Shown here piece by piece: positions 25,501 to 34,811 of a DNA stretch of 46,366 bases. The notes under the pieces were generated by a model that did not search any database, was not told where the DNA came from, and saw only the letters and a list, made by a program, of their open reading frames with translations. Source of the stretch: Methanobacteriota archaeon (GTDB taxonomy: Archaea; Thermoplasmatota; Poseidoniia; Poseidoniales; Thalassarchaeaceae); contig JAERSV010000008.1 of the NCBI GenBank assembly GCA_016845345.1, positions 1-46,366 of the forward strand, given 5' to 3'. How positions within the stretch are numbered: the first letter of the stretch is position 1; every line of letters begins with the position of its first letter. Both the position numbers and the translations under genes were made by a program.

Positions 25501-28280
25501 TATCCACCTTGTACTGCACATTCAATATCTAAATCACCCCACGCCAATCCGGCTGTGCCGTTAGTTGTGAATACATTATTTTGCCAATTTGACTGTAGCA
25601 CTGAATTATTCAATTCTATTGTCAAACCCATTGCTGGAAATTGACTACTGTTGATTGCAAGCAGAGTTTTTCCAGCGAGTGAAATTGTAACGTTTGAATC
25701 ACCAATGAAAGTTGGTGGAATAATATGTATCCAGCCAGAACCAGCCGGGGTGGCATTGATTGGAACAGCAATGAGGAATGTTGTCGGCCCACCCATTTGA
25801 CTGTAAGTCACAGTTGAATTCCTGACAACCCCTAAATCTTGAGGGAAATACAAGAATGATGACCCTCCACTGCCATTAGATATTGACAATCTAAAATCAT
25901 CGATTGAATACCAATTCGACAAATCTAAATCAATAGAGTTAATTCTTGGAGTCGAGGTATTATTGGTAGTTGAAAGCCAAAAATTGAATTGGATAAGAGA
26001 GAACGCGGGCAGTTCCTCAAAAGTGAGATTGAATGAGTCCCACTGTGACCAAGTAGAACCATCCACTGAGTACCGATACGTCGCAATAATTGAGGTGTTA
26101 GCCGGTTGAGTATTCGGAATTCTAACAACCCCGTGAACATTGATTAATCCCTGTCTCCCAAGGATTGGGCTGGTGTAATTTCCACTGTAGATATAGGCAA
26201 GGGACCCTGTCCACCCAGCGAATGTACCAGTGAATGAATAACCGGTGTTGCCATTGTTTCCTGCGCTCCCGCGCACTCCAGTCCCATACGGAGCACCACC
26301 AGCACCTCCAGAACCTGGATTGACACTCGTAGCACCGTTGTTATTCAAATTATTAGCAGTGGTAGCTAACAAGATAATTCCGCCAGCACCGCCTCCACCA
26401 CCATGGCCACCATCATACATGAATAAGCAAGGATTACCAGGGGCACAGGCGCCATCTTCACCATCACCACCATCTCCACCATCAGCACTCAACACACCGT
26501 TTGGGCCGATGTAGATGCTATTTGCCATCAGAGCAATTGAACCTCCGCTTCCACCGCCCGCACCACTTCCTCCCGGACCGGTGCCACCAGGAGGTGGTGC
26601 ACCATCATCGCCGCGTCCTCCGTTTGCAGAAATTGAACCATTCATGTAGATAACACGGGCATATAATTCAACAACACCGCCACCATATCCACCATTCGCG
26701 TCATTGGATACTTGGCCATTTGCATTGATGTAAGTTACATTTCCACCTGATGAACCAGGTTCTGAACCATTACCATAGGTTGTACCACCCGAGCCACCAT
26801 TTGTGCCGCCGCCTGAGCCGCCGCTAGTGCCATGACTTCCTCCACCTGCACCGGGACTTTTCCCGTTCGTGGCGCGCGCTGTTGAACCGCCTACGCCCCA
26901 ATTACCAAGCACTAATTCATCTGCAATTATTGAAGTCCCCAACTCAATCTTGATTACATTGGCGTATATTCGTAATGGACCACCGGATACTGAAATTTCA
27001 CCACAACTTGCAATCCCACATAGTAGGTGTAAAGTATCGTAGGAATGATTCCCACTCATTGATACTGAACTGGATATTACAGTATTATTTGTGCCTGAGT
27101 TTGGTACAGCGCCTGCACCTATGGTGGTTAATCTCAGTTGTCGGTTAGTGTCAACAGTTGTTCCAATCATCGTAGAATTGGGGGCAAGGGTGCTCATTTG
27201 GTTGGTTGTGTTGGACCACTCCTGTAATCCAGCAACCGTGAGGTTTAGACTTGCATCGTTAATCCTCTGTCCCGAGCGATGAGTTAATTCCGCTGTCTCA
27301 TTGAGGGCAGGGTGTAAAATTACACTTGAATTACCATTTGAAAAAGTTGTAGAAGAGACTCTGTGCCATGGATATACCAAATTTTGTGTATTGTTAAACA
27401 CAGTTGCAGCAGCGGCTTCTTGCAATGCAAGAATGCGCGCTGAACTGAGGCCAGCAGGCCCATTCAAGCCAACTGGATTTGAACCAGAAATAGTTGCATA
27501 AACAACACAAGATGTCAGGTAACTTCCAGATAATGATGGATGGCTTCCATCCGATGTATAGAGGTCGTCAAATAATGTGCCAGAATTTTCAGGTGTTCCA
27601 CCAGATGCCGCAATTTCATCATAAATATGCTTGAATGCCAATCCCGCTGGAGCAATCCACACTGGACGGGTAGGTGTGCTGATATTTTCTGCATATAGCC
27701 GATATCCAGAATCTAAATTCGCTTGCATGGTCAAAAAGTCTGGATTGCGCCATTGATTGTCTTGGTCACCGTTTCTCCGGCCCCATGTCATTAGTAGGAG
27801 TGTTTCTGCACCATTATCCTCAATCACGTCATTTAGGGATACTGCTCCTGACAAACTGTCTTGCCAGTATTGAGAAGTGCTTGGAAAACTAGGTATTTGG
27901 CTTTGATCTTGTAATACAACCCAATCGTAGTTCCCGTTGTTGAGAGTTGTATTCCACTGGTGGCCAGATGTTTGAACTCTATTTGAGTGGTCGGCTAGAT
28001 TGAGACCACCAGCCGCTAATCTGTCGACATTTGAATTAGTAAAATAATTCGTTAACAAGGATTCGGTTAACGATTCCAAATTATTACCTTGGGTGTATGA
28101 ATTTCCCATCATCAATACTTCCATTGAGTTTGGACTAGAATCCATTGCTGATTCACCATCATGCAAGTTTGAGGTGTTAGAAATGGCAAAATGAATGCCT
28201 ACTGTGCTTACTAACAAAAGGATGACGAGGAGCAAAGAATGCCTTACTTGACTCTGGGTCATAGACCCAACATTCACCAC
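22515..28280 (-). CDS. Giant (1921-residue) anchored surface protein with SGNH-hydrolase-like domain
   Basis: A signal peptide (HSLLLVILLLVSTVGIHFAIS) begins the protein; the ATG at 28262 is the likelier start. Residues about 50-270 look like an SGNH/GDSL hydrolase: LMMGNSYTQGN (block I, catalytic Ser at about 59), DWVVLQDQSQ (block with Gln/Asn) and DGSHPSLSGSY (block V with Asp and His at about 243-246). Residues about 465-690 are extremely Gly-rich (GGGSHGTSGGSGGG) with repeated short beta-like turns. A long series of beta-sandwich modules follows. One membrane helix (PINWMISAFVLMLIGIGAI, about 1790) and a cytoplasmic tail of about 110 acidic residues end the protein. It may deacylate or deacetylate polysaccharide, but the substrate is unknown. 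Confidence 0.8.
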   Translation of the reverse strand: MVNVGSMTQSQVRHSLLLVILLLVSTVGIHFAISNTSNLHDGESAMDSSPNSMEVLMMGNSYTQGNNLESLTESLLTNYFTNSNVDRLAAGGLNLADHSNRVQTSGHQWNTTLNNGNYDWVVLQDQSQIPSFPSTSQYWQDSLSGAVSLNDVIEDNGAETLLLMTWGRRNGDQDNQWRNPDFLTMQANLDSGYRLYAENISTPTRPVWIAPAGLAFKHIYDEIAASGGTPENSGTLFDDLYTSDGSHPSLSGSYLTSCVVYATISGSNPVGLNGPAGLSSARILALQEAAAATVFNNTQNLVYPWHRVSSTTFSNGNSSVILHPALNETAELTHRSGQRINDASLNLTVAGLQEWSNTTNQMSTLAPNSTMIGTTVDTNRQLRLTTIGAGAVPNSGTNNTVISSSVSMSGNHSYDTLHLLCGIASCGEISVSGGPLRIYANVIKIELGTSIIADELVLGNWGVGGSTARATNGKSPGAGGGSHGTSGGSGGGTNGGSGGTTYGNGSEPGSSGGNVTYINANGQVSNDANGGYGGGVVELYARVIYMNGSISANGGRGDDGAPPPGGTGPGGSGAGGGSGGSIALMANSIYIGPNGVLSADGGDGGDGEDGACAPGNPCLFMYDGGHGGGGGAGGIILLATTANNLNNNGATSVNPGSGGAGGAPYGTGVRGSAGNNGNTGYSFTGTFAGWTGSLAYIYSGNYTSPILGRQGLINVHGVVRIPNTQPANTSIIATYRYSVDGSTWSQWDSFNLTFEELPAFSLIQFNFWLSTTNNTSTPRINSIDLDLSNWYSIDDFRLSISNGSGGSSFLYFPQDLGVVRNSTVTYSQMGGPTTFLIAVPINATPAGSGWIHIIPPTFIGDSNVTISLAGKTLLAINSSQFPAMGLTIELNNSVLQSNWQNNVFTTNGTAGLAWGDLDIECAVQGGYMGGFTSSFVMFPYELTEKLGENGSIVSALNAHVNTTAGRWAEVTFGTFPIMARGITLDSHEVVLDELSVNFIDDILPEVSDISFYVDGQEVTEARVGDLVEIRVSVLGNESDATIDWHLQGLGSISSWPPASLSSMSWDTLHNNYIAFYDTSQHSAEYGDSMALWLWMTDAAGNSRTPSGVGAWYETLILRPVFPEFEFLSVSGCEQVIVAVCETQPGVELVFQAAAVQNRTDLYMFAHIINPIDTEDDFVVPLYWHDASKVYDGSISLSHAELGWWDIRFRVIDINLNEENWSSAVIDKIHLIDSTPPNEGPLTVVSEDNSNLSWRVSSQWLATSRDNSSASLEIKGPNGYSTSIPLTNPVMSDPLNISSYVALGSGETMGVGASSANNSTTGIIFNELNQTWPGLTLTNISDSWGSVTTFLSKQYDITSANPDIITIIPIRDYKSSSSSVWQSSYPLLLDNLAFTGAQIYIGVMEIDPDYICHIGTGPAGCFQYGEFQTISEKNRIITEIASTRSWVTLVPLSDDGPEHPEWTDGNDDFTDAGHRAIANAMLHGINGKLDARHFSMEANYTQDLTTLSPGEYEFELQVIDQYGNIADDEVSGPDAIMTLLPDEDILSLIIQSSAPLVLHPGTFDIAYDAICSIGCSMDLEISLNGELIEVVQPTGGAGTYTVTIPTIGIHTISMALSTSDWQVNSQTASLDVFATPPPAPEWHISCSNYDEELTLPSIAYNGKIGNLSSSTHFIKCTVTNSGDANGFVHISPNSSMHPFDCTPTVFEITPAGRAEYDCTAEENEEISGIFQISLEFEQVDESVNTSIGQWETTAVLLSPRFVPDEIVSDNEPVQDDGTSAEVAGKSPINWMISAFVLMLIGIGAISVMFAMRDRREPELLEVNEESLFNDKMGALEESVELESIHPSIVGQQEETMELTPQAPEPELTEENAISVDDRSVLDSYLDLPGGGEYQVNDGITVYEHLDGSRWQQEGDGKFRLLD

Positions 28281-28326
28281 CCACCTATACAGGTTGCGAT
28301 TAGCCGTCTAAGTGTGATTCTTTATC

Positions 28327-28333
28327 AAAAAAA
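28327..28333 (-). terminator. U-tract terminator after aconitase gene
   Basis: Seven consecutive T on the minus strand about 50 bases past the aconitase stop, within an imperfect inverted repeat (ATTCTTT ... AAAGAAT, 28318-28337). This is a plausible archaeal U-tract terminator before the downstream giant surface gene. Confidence 0.4.
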
Positions 28334-28380
28334 GAATTACTTACAAAAACTACTTTTGTTGTTTCAGATATCTAATGCGT

Positions 28381-31056
28381 TTAATCTTTAGTTACAGCTA
28401 GATTTCGTAGCACTGTTTGAAGGATTCCTCCGTTGTTGAAATATTCTACTTCAACCGGAGTATCAAGCCTTACAGTTGCATCAAAATTAATGCTGGTACC
28501 ATCTGCTTTGTGAGCCGTCACGGTGACGGTGCTCATTGGAATCATTTCTCCATGAGATGGGATATCGAATGTCTCACTCCCATCCAACCCCAAAACCGTC
28601 GGGTCTTGGCCTTCAATGAAGGTAAGAGGTAGTACACCCATTCCAACTAAATTGGAGCGGTGGATTCTCTCAAATGATGTAGCAATAACTGCTTTCACAC
28701 CGAGCAAAAAAGTGCCTTTTGCGGCCCAGTCTCGGCTGCTTCCAGTGCCGTACTGCGAGCCTGCTAAAACAACTAAAGGTGTTCCATTCTCTTGGTAACG
28801 CATGCTCGCTTCAAACACTGAAGTAACTTCACCAGTTGGAAAGAAAGTTGTGAATCCGCCTTCGGTTCCCGGGGCAATTTTATTGCGGATTCTGACATTG
28901 GCAAATGTTCCGCGCATCATCACTTCGTGATTACCGCGCCGACTTCCAAACGAATTGAAATGGCGCGGTTTTACCCCATTCTCAATCAGGTATTGACCGG
29001 CTGGACCAGTATGTGGAAATGCACCTGCTGGAGAGATATGATCTGTCGTTGTTGAATCTCCTAACATCAGTAAAACTTGAGCACCGATTATAGGTTCAAT
29101 TTCATCTAATTCTAACCTGATTCCCTCAAAAAATGATGGTAATCGTATGTATGTTGAATCATCATCCCAAGGATACAAGTCACTTGATGATGAAGGTATG
29201 GCATTCCACCTCGGCTCATCCGTAGCATCAGAGTATCTCTCTCTGAACATTTCAGGAGTGATTGAAGCGGAAATTGTTGCCTGAATTTCTGCATCTGTAG
29301 GCCAAATATCAGCCAAAAAAACATCATTTCCGTTGGAGTCTTGACCTAATGCATCATTTTGTAAATCAATATTAAGTGTCCCAGCCAATGCATACGCCAC
29401 TACTAAAGGCGGACTTGCAAGATAACTTCCTTTCACTTTTTGATGAACTCTTCCTTCAAAATTTCTGTTGCCAGAAAGCACACTTCCTACTATCAAATTA
29501 CCTTCATCAATTGCAGATTCAATATTCTCATCTAAAGGTCCTGAATTACCAATGCAAGTAGTACAGCCATATCCTACATTATTGAAACCAAGCGCCGACA
29601 AATCGTCGCTAAGACCTGCGGCATCATAATACTCAGTTACCACCCTGCTTCCAGGGGCTAAACTTGGCTTAACCCACGGCTTAATCGTCATACCACGGGC
29701 TCTCGCATTTCGTGCAACTAATCCGGCTGCTAACATTACAGACGGGTTGGATGTGTTGGTACAAGAGGTTATTGCAGCGATAACCACATCACCATTTTTC
29801 AGGCAGAAATCCTCGCCTTTAACTTGGATTTTTGACGAAACTTCCTCTGCATCAAGTCCATGACCTTGATGACCAAGAGGAGCCGTTAAACTAGCAATCC
29901 AATGAGATTTCATATCTGAAAGATTGACTCGGTCTTGAGGCCTTTTTGGACCGGCTAGAGATGGCTCAACGGTGGATAAATCAAGTGTAAGTGTGGAAGT
30001 AAATTTTGGATTTGGCGAATCTGAATCCAAAAACATCCCTTGGGCTGTCAAGTATCGCTTCACATTTTCAACATGGGTTTCATCCCGACCTGAAAGTCGC
30101 ATATAATCAAGAGTTGTTTCATCAACTGGGAAGAATCCACATGTCGCCCCATATTCAGGCGCCATGTTAGCAATCGTGGCCCGGTCTGGTAGAGTCAAAT
30201 TTACCAATCCATCCCCGAAAAACTCGACGAATTTTCCAACACATCCATGCTCACGAAGTATCTCAACAATACGCAAAGTCATGTCAGTTGCAGTCACTCC
30301 CGACTGCAAACTTCCAGTCAACTCAAAGCCTACAACTTCTGGTAGAAGCATGTAAATCGGCTGGCCGAGCATTACCGCTTCAGCCTCAATTCCACCGACC
30401 CCCCAACCTAAAACTCCCAAGCCATTTATCATCGTGGTGTGAGAGTCAGTTCCGACCAGAGAATCGCACAACCAAACCCCTTTTTCTTGGCGCGCCACAC
30501 TTGCAATCCACTCGAGGTTTACTTGATGGACGATACCTCTCCCTGGTGGGACAGCGCGGAAATTATCCAAACTTTGTTGACCCCATTTTAGGAATTGATA
30601 TCTCTCCATGTTGCGCTCATATTCCATCTCTAAGTTACGTTCTCGCGCGTTTGGGATAAGACCCGAAAAATCAACCTGTACCGAATGGTCAATAACAAGG
30701 TCTACAGGAACTTGCGGATTTACTTTTTTTGGGTCGCCGCCTAATTCCACCATTCCATCACGTAGGGCGGCGATATCAACAACTGCTGGAACGCCAGTGA
30801 AATCTTGCAGAATTACGCGGCTTGGCATGAATGGGATTTCGGCTGGAGTCATCGTTGGATTCCAATTTGCAATCCTCTTTACATCGTCATCAGTTACTAG
30901 AAAACCATCAGCATTTCTTAATGCCGCCTCAAGCAATACTCTGATAGAATATGGCAAGTCAGAAAGTGAAACACCCCAATCAGCTTCTTTTGCAGGTAAA
31001 GAGTAGAACTGCCCCGCAGTCCCATCACTCATTTCGAACTCGGTTATGGCGCTCAT
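28381..31056 (-). CDS. acnA: Aconitate hydratase (AcnA type)
   Basis: The enzyme isomerises citrate and isocitrate in the TCA cycle using a [4Fe-4S] cluster. The 891-residue length equals typical bacterial AcnA/IRP-type aconitase. Visible motifs: [20 protein letters not shown] (substrate loop), the cluster cysteines in [11 protein letters not shown] and [13 protein letters not shown], and the C-terminal swivel domain [18 protein letters not shown] and [16 protein letters not shown] that carries the catalytic serine and arginine. The start at 31056 follows GGGGAGTAGG, giving a fair ribosome site. Together with korAB five kilobases away it supports an oxidative or partial TCA cycle. Fe-S-dependent, cytoplasmic. 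Confidence 0.96.
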   Translation of the reverse strand: MSAITEFEMSDGTAGQFYSLPAKEADWGVSLSDLPYSIRVLLEAALRNADGFLVTDDDVKRIANWNPTMTPAEIPFMPSRVILQDFTGVPAVVDIAALRDGMVELGGDPKKVNPQVPVDLVIDHSVQVDFSGLIPNARERNLEMEYERNMERYQFLKWGQQSLDNFRAVPPGRGIVHQVNLEWIASVARQEKGVWLCDSLVGTDSHTTMINGLGVLGWGVGGIEAEAVMLGQPIYMLLPEVVGFELTGSLQSGVTATDMTLRIVEILREHGCVGKFVEFFGDGLVNLTLPDRATIANMAPEYGATCGFFPVDETTLDYMRLSGRDETHVENVKRYLTAQGMFLDSDSPNPKFTSTLTLDLSTVEPSLAGPKRPQDRVNLSDMKSHWIASLTAPLGHQGHGLDAEEVSSKIQVKGEDFCLKNGDVVIAAITSCTNTSNPSVMLAAGLVARNARARGMTIKPWVKPSLAPGSRVVTEYYDAAGLSDDLSALGFNNVGYGCTTCIGNSGPLDENIESAIDEGNLIVGSVLSGNRNFEGRVHQKVKGSYLASPPLVVAYALAGTLNIDLQNDALGQDSNGNDVFLADIWPTDAEIQATISASITPEMFRERYSDATDEPRWNAIPSSSSDLYPWDDDSTYIRLPSFFEGIRLELDEIEPIIGAQVLLMLGDSTTTDHISPAGAFPHTGPAGQYLIENGVKPRHFNSFGSRRGNHEVMMRGTFANVRIRNKIAPGTEGGFTTFFPTGEVTSVFEASMRYQENGTPLVVLAGSQYGTGSSRDWAAKGTFLLGVKAVIATSFERIHRSNLVGMGVLPLTFIEGQDPTVLGLDGSETFDIPSHGEMIPMSTVTVTAHKADGTSINFDATVRLDTPVEVEYFNNGGILQTVLRNLAVTKD

Positions 31057-31062
31057 CCTACT

Positions 31063-31077
31063 CCCCAGTACATGGGG
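31063..31077 (-). promoter_or_regulatory. Hairpin in acnA leader overlapping the ribosome site
   Basis: On the minus strand CCCCA-TGTAC-TGGGG forms a 5-base stem ending six bases before the acnA ATG. The 3' arm supplies most of the GGGGAG ribosome-binding site, so pairing would hide it. This could be chance or a translational control element. Confidence 0.25.
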
Positions 31078-31219
31078 CGAGGGTGGCCTCCTTGAATCTC
31101 ACGCTAAGGAGAGCGGGGGTGAGTTCGTAAAATCACCGCGGAAATCGCGAATAGCGATGATTGGAAATTAGGATAATCATAGCAAAATTAGCGTAAAACA
31201 TTACTAAAAACTGCTGAAT

Positions 31220-31320
31220 TCAGGCAGGTAACATTAGACCCATGTATGCCATATCGCCAACGGTCTCTATGCTGTGAATGTAGCGGGGCTGAGAGGCCTA
31301 TCACCTTCATCGGTTGGCAA
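31220..31320 (-). pseudogene. Frameshifted 3'-end relic of a cyclophilin gene
   Basis: On the minus strand one frame reads PTDEGDRPLSP and, after a two-base deletion, continues YIHSIETVGDMAYMGLMLPA-stop. The intact cyclophilin at 34812-35861 ends TTDEGDRPLNPPYIHSIEIDGNMAYMHLIFP. The match covers about 35 residues and stops abruptly near 31320. It is a diverged paralogue fragment, not a recent copy, as base identity is only about three quarters. The rest of this 305-base gap holds the acnA leader. Confidence 0.72.
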
Positions 31321-31361
31321 TTTACCCCATGAGTTTACTCAATGAGTTAAGTGTGGGAAAA

Positions 31362-32048
31362 CTACTCGCCCTTGATGAAGGTGCACATAAGTGGGTCACT
31401 TGTAATATATTCCTGGGTCAAATTAAACGGTCGATACCAAATACCAGAGCCCCAGCATGTAGCATATTCAGTCTTTTGAAGATTCTCAAACACCGCTAAG
31501 GTCCCATTAACATAAGTCGACGGAACAGGGTTGTCAATAATTACGTCAATAGGAATTTGGCTGCAATCTTCATTAAGACATTCCGTTTGCCAGATAAATT
31601 TTGGCAAAGTAAATGTCCCTTTTATACTTGAGCATACCTCATGCGCAGGACCCAAATCGCTTGATACTGAGCCAAAACCACGGAGTGTCATCGTCAGATT
31701 TTCGGACAATTCAATCGTGAATTTATCACTATACCTTCGGTCACTAAATGCGACTGTATGGCCATCAATTATCAAGGATTCTACATCACTTTCGTTGACC
31801 AGTTTTATCAATAATGGGTGATAACTTATTACCCCATCTTCATATTCAAACAGTGGTGCCGGTAGAACTATGCTCCAGTTGTATACATTTGTCTCAACTA
31901 GAAGACAGACTGAAATTGATGGTATCCTCGCGGCTGGATAATGACCCATATCTGGCTCTTCAAAACATCCAGCCAACATCGGTTGGGAGAGCATCATCGT
32001 GATGACTAAGAAAATAGATTTAAATTTAATTTTCACCACCAACCACAA
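31362..32048 (-). CDS. Putative lipoprotein of unknown function
   Basis: The 228-residue product has a basic N-terminus, a hydrophobic segment and the lipobox PMLAGC, so it is probably a lipid-anchored extracytoplasmic protein. The mature part has paired cysteines (for example LPKFIWQTECLNEDC) and a beta-rich pattern. The frame overlaps the upstream 829-residue gene by 23 bases; GTG or TTG codons at 32036-32042 could be the true start and still overlap. It is the second gene of a two-gene unit in an AT-rich island. No family is recognised. Confidence 0.62.
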   Translation of the reverse strand: MWLVVKIKFKSIFLVITMMLSQPMLAGCFEEPDMGHYPAARIPSISVCLLVETNVYNWSIVLPAPLFEYEDGVISYHPLLIKLVNESDVESLIIDGHTVAFSDRRYSDKFTIELSENLTMTLRGFGSVSSDLGPAHEVCSSIKGTFTLPKFIWQTECLNEDCSQIPIDVIIDNPVPSTYVNGTLAVFENLQKTEYATCWGSGIWYRPFNLTQEYITSDPLMCTFIKGE

Positions 32049-34515
32049 ATTGCTCAGATAAAGGCAAATTTTGTTCAGTTCCTAGTGAATTTGTATAGTA
32101 AAATACGAATAATTCAGTGTAGTCCCACTGGGTATATGTAATTGAATTCCAATTGTATATTCCCCATCGAACAGAACCGTCGGGGTTCTGCACTTCATAG
32201 GCTGGCCAAATCATGATATATTGAAGAGCACTCGTTTCTGATACATCATGATTCACCCATGAAATCGGGTCACCAGAACCATCATTTTTTATTCTAGATA
32301 ATGTTGGCGAACCATCTTTACACACTTTATATGCAAATGGTTCTTCAGGGATGAGTCCACATGCGGATGTAATATATCCTGAATTATATTCAAAAACATA
32401 AGGGGTTCTTTGTTCATAAGCTGGGTTGTTACAATTCACCGGTAATGAGATCCATTCACTATTAGAATAATAAAGGGTTGAATCCTTTTCATCACGTATA
32501 TAATTCGATGCATAACCTAACCAATTATCAAATGGCTGATTTGGAGAATTTGTGATGCCACCCCTAATACCTGCAAAAAATTCGTTTATTGTTGAGGTAC
32601 ATCTAGATCCAATTGTTATTGAATAAGATTCTTGGCCAGAAAATGGGATACTGAACACAACGGTCTCATAATTATCATTCTCTACGAGTTTGTAATGGAA
32701 ATTATAAAATGGACGCTTTGCAAACGAATAATCACCAACTTCAATATATCTAAACTCATCAATCCACATAATTATGGGCTCATGTGAAATATCAACCCAT
32801 AACTCAGCAATTGATAGAGAATCAGAAATTAATGTGTTACTTGTATCATCATATTCAAAATTAGTCGAATCACCAGGACCAAATCTAATTATTCTCTTAT
32901 ATGGCAACCAATCAATAGCATGATTCTGTACTTTTGTCTTCGTGGCTGAGACTATTTCGCGAAAATTGCGATTGTCTTCATTATTCCAACAACTGGGGTT
33001 ATGATCTGGGTTTCCGACAGTAGAATCTTTGATTGTACTGGTACAATCCTTCTTTGAGTCATCGTGTAATGGTTCTTTTTTGAAAATAAACCACCAGTAT
33101 TCATATTCTGATAATGTGTGGAGAATTTCATGATTTAAAGTCAATTCTTTGTTTTGAACATCATCTACTTCGTCGGGCATCGTATTAGCCCATTCAACCC
33201 AAAAAGATCCTATATTCTTCTCAACAGACCCTTCTATTGCACATCCTGCTTTGTATGTCTCATCGTCTTCGCCATCATTGTTAACTTTAAACTCGTCAAA
33301 ACCAATTAATAATCCAACGATGTCATAAAAATCATGAGAACTCTTGTAGGATTCGTCATAATTATTTCCCACGAAGGTTTTCCACCATTTGCTCAATGAA
33401 TCACTAGAGCCATCACATAATCTCTCTGGATCTTCAGTTACACTCACAGTTGATAATACCTGGATGTTATACTCAATAAATATATCATGGCTAATGAACC
33501 AAGCGGCTGAATCTCTAATCGCTTTTATTGATCGCTCTAAATTTGAAGACTGACAATTTGATGTGCGGAATTCATTGGTATCCGATGTCTCGTGGCTATA
33601 CGCTAGAATACAAGGCAAGTTACTATCCGAGGTCCAGACACCTTTCCACTCACTGGCAATTAAGCGAACTCTAACGAGTGGGTACTCTCTCTGGTACGGA
33701 AAGAAGGAATCTTGTTCATTATTTGGGGTAGTCGTACTTTGTTGCATAGTTGTTAATAATAAGCAGTTCAATTGTTCTGTTGTAAAAGCTTCAAAACTAA
33801 TTTCATTCAACGTGGAATCGGATGAAAATGACTCCAGGTCATCACTAGAAAACAAACTTTTATCATCACATGAGAAATTAGTTTTTTCCTTTTCTGTCTT
33901 AATCAATGAGAAATTTTGGATATATTCTCCTGAAACATTAGTCTCTCTGAAAATAAATTTTGTTGTCTCATTGTCGTTTTCATGGATAATCAATAATTTG
34001 CAAAAAGACAATTCACCTTGATAGTCATTATCACAAGATAACACAGACTTCTTCTCATACGACATTGAATCAATAGAAATACCTAGTGCTAAATTACTCA
34101 TCAGTGTTATTTGAGAAATTTCAGGCTCATCAGTGTCGTGCTCGTTAGAAATAACAACAGGATTAAGATAATTCAATTGGGAAAAATAGAAAATATTCTC
34201 ATGACCGTAATACATGATTTTCGCAGACCGTCCAAGTGAAGCGATCGTTGATAATGTTGAAGACCAACCCGATGGTATAGAGTCTGTCAAATCAATTGTG
34301 ATCGTTGGATAATATCCAATTAAATTTATAGAATTATTCCAACCCATTGCGTCAACTGAATCTGTTGAGGTTGTTACCTCCAGCAACTCAGAGAAATTAA
34401 TGTCACCACTTGAATCAAACGATAGGCTTCCTTCGGCTGAAACTAAGGGTGTGAAAAGACTGCTGAAAAAAAAACAAATAATTAATAGTCTATGAACTAC
34501 CATTGCTATAATCAC
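32026..34515 (-). CDS. Secreted protein with HExxH motif, putative zinc metalloprotease
   Basis: The 829-residue product begins with a signal peptide (HRLLIICFFFSSLFTPLVSAEG). At about residue 462 it has LTLNHEILHTLSEYEYWW, an HExxH zinc-protease motif on a predicted helix. A downstream Glu-rich helix could supply the third ligand, but the metzincin extension HExxHxxGxxH is absent, so the family is uncertain. No C-terminal membrane anchor is seen, so it may be released or held by the adjoining lipoprotein, whose gene it overlaps. Codon use is visibly more AT-rich than in the flanking genes, consistent with transfer. The ATG lies after an AT-rich region with TATA-like sequence. Confidence 0.65.
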   Translation of the reverse strand: MIIAMVVHRLLIICFFFSSLFTPLVSAEGSLSFDSSGDINFSELLEVTTSTDSVDAMGWNNSINLIGYYPTITIDLTDSIPSGWSSTLSTIASLGRSAKIMYYGHENIFYFSQLNYLNPVVISNEHDTDEPEISQITLMSNLALGISIDSMSYEKKSVLSCDNDYQGELSFCKLLIIHENDNETTKFIFRETNVSGEYIQNFSLIKTEKEKTNFSCDDKSLFSSDDLESFSSDSTLNEISFEAFTTEQLNCLLLTTMQQSTTTPNNEQDSFFPYQREYPLVRVRLIASEWKGVWTSDSNLPCILAYSHETSDTNEFRTSNCQSSNLERSIKAIRDSAAWFISHDIFIEYNIQVLSTVSVTEDPERLCDGSSDSLSKWWKTFVGNNYDESYKSSHDFYDIVGLLIGFDEFKVNNDGEDDETYKAGCAIEGSVEKNIGSFWVEWANTMPDEVDDVQNKELTLNHEILHTLSEYEYWWFIFKKEPLHDDSKKDCTSTIKDSTVGNPDHNPSCWNNEDNRNFREIVSATKTKVQNHAIDWLPYKRIIRFGPGDSTNFEYDDTSNTLISDSLSIAELWVDISHEPIIMWIDEFRYIEVGDYSFAKRPFYNFHYKLVENDNYETVVFSIPFSGQESYSITIGSRCTSTINEFFAGIRGGITNSPNQPFDNWLGYASNYIRDEKDSTLYYSNSEWISLPVNCNNPAYEQRTPYVFEYNSGYITSACGLIPEEPFAYKVCKDGSPTLSRIKNDGSGDPISWVNHDVSETSALQYIMIWPAYEVQNPDGSVRWGIYNWNSITYTQWDYTELFVFYYTNSLGTEQNLPLSEQFVVGGEN

Positions 34516-34711
34516 TGATAATTGTTACTTATTACACTTGTCCATGTATTTTTCTCAATCATTCTTAAGTTAATTACAAATTTATAAATAACTAAATTCT
34601 CATTAATCTGTTCTCCAACTTTTTTACTAATAAAACCAAGGTGAAAATCTAGTTTAGATAACACATTGAGGCTAAAAATGTTGAAAAAGATAGCCGAAAA
34701 ACCGAGAAATT

Positions 34712-34808
34712 ATGGCCAAAAATGCTGAAAAAAAATAGCTGAAAAATCTGAAAATCAAGACTGAAAATGGCGAACATATTGAAAAATCATGGCCAAAAAT
34801 GCTGAAAA
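34712..34808 (+). repeat. 20-base direct repeat in A-rich spacer
   Basis: Identical 20-base copies at 34712-34731 and 34789-34808 (core GGCCAAAAATGCTG) lie 77 bases apart. Between them are further GCTGAAAA/CTGAAAAT variants. The 296-base gap between the metalloprotease gene and the cyclophilin stop holds this and AT-rich promoter-like sequence, nothing else recognised. Confidence 0.75.
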
Positions 34809-34811
34809 TCA

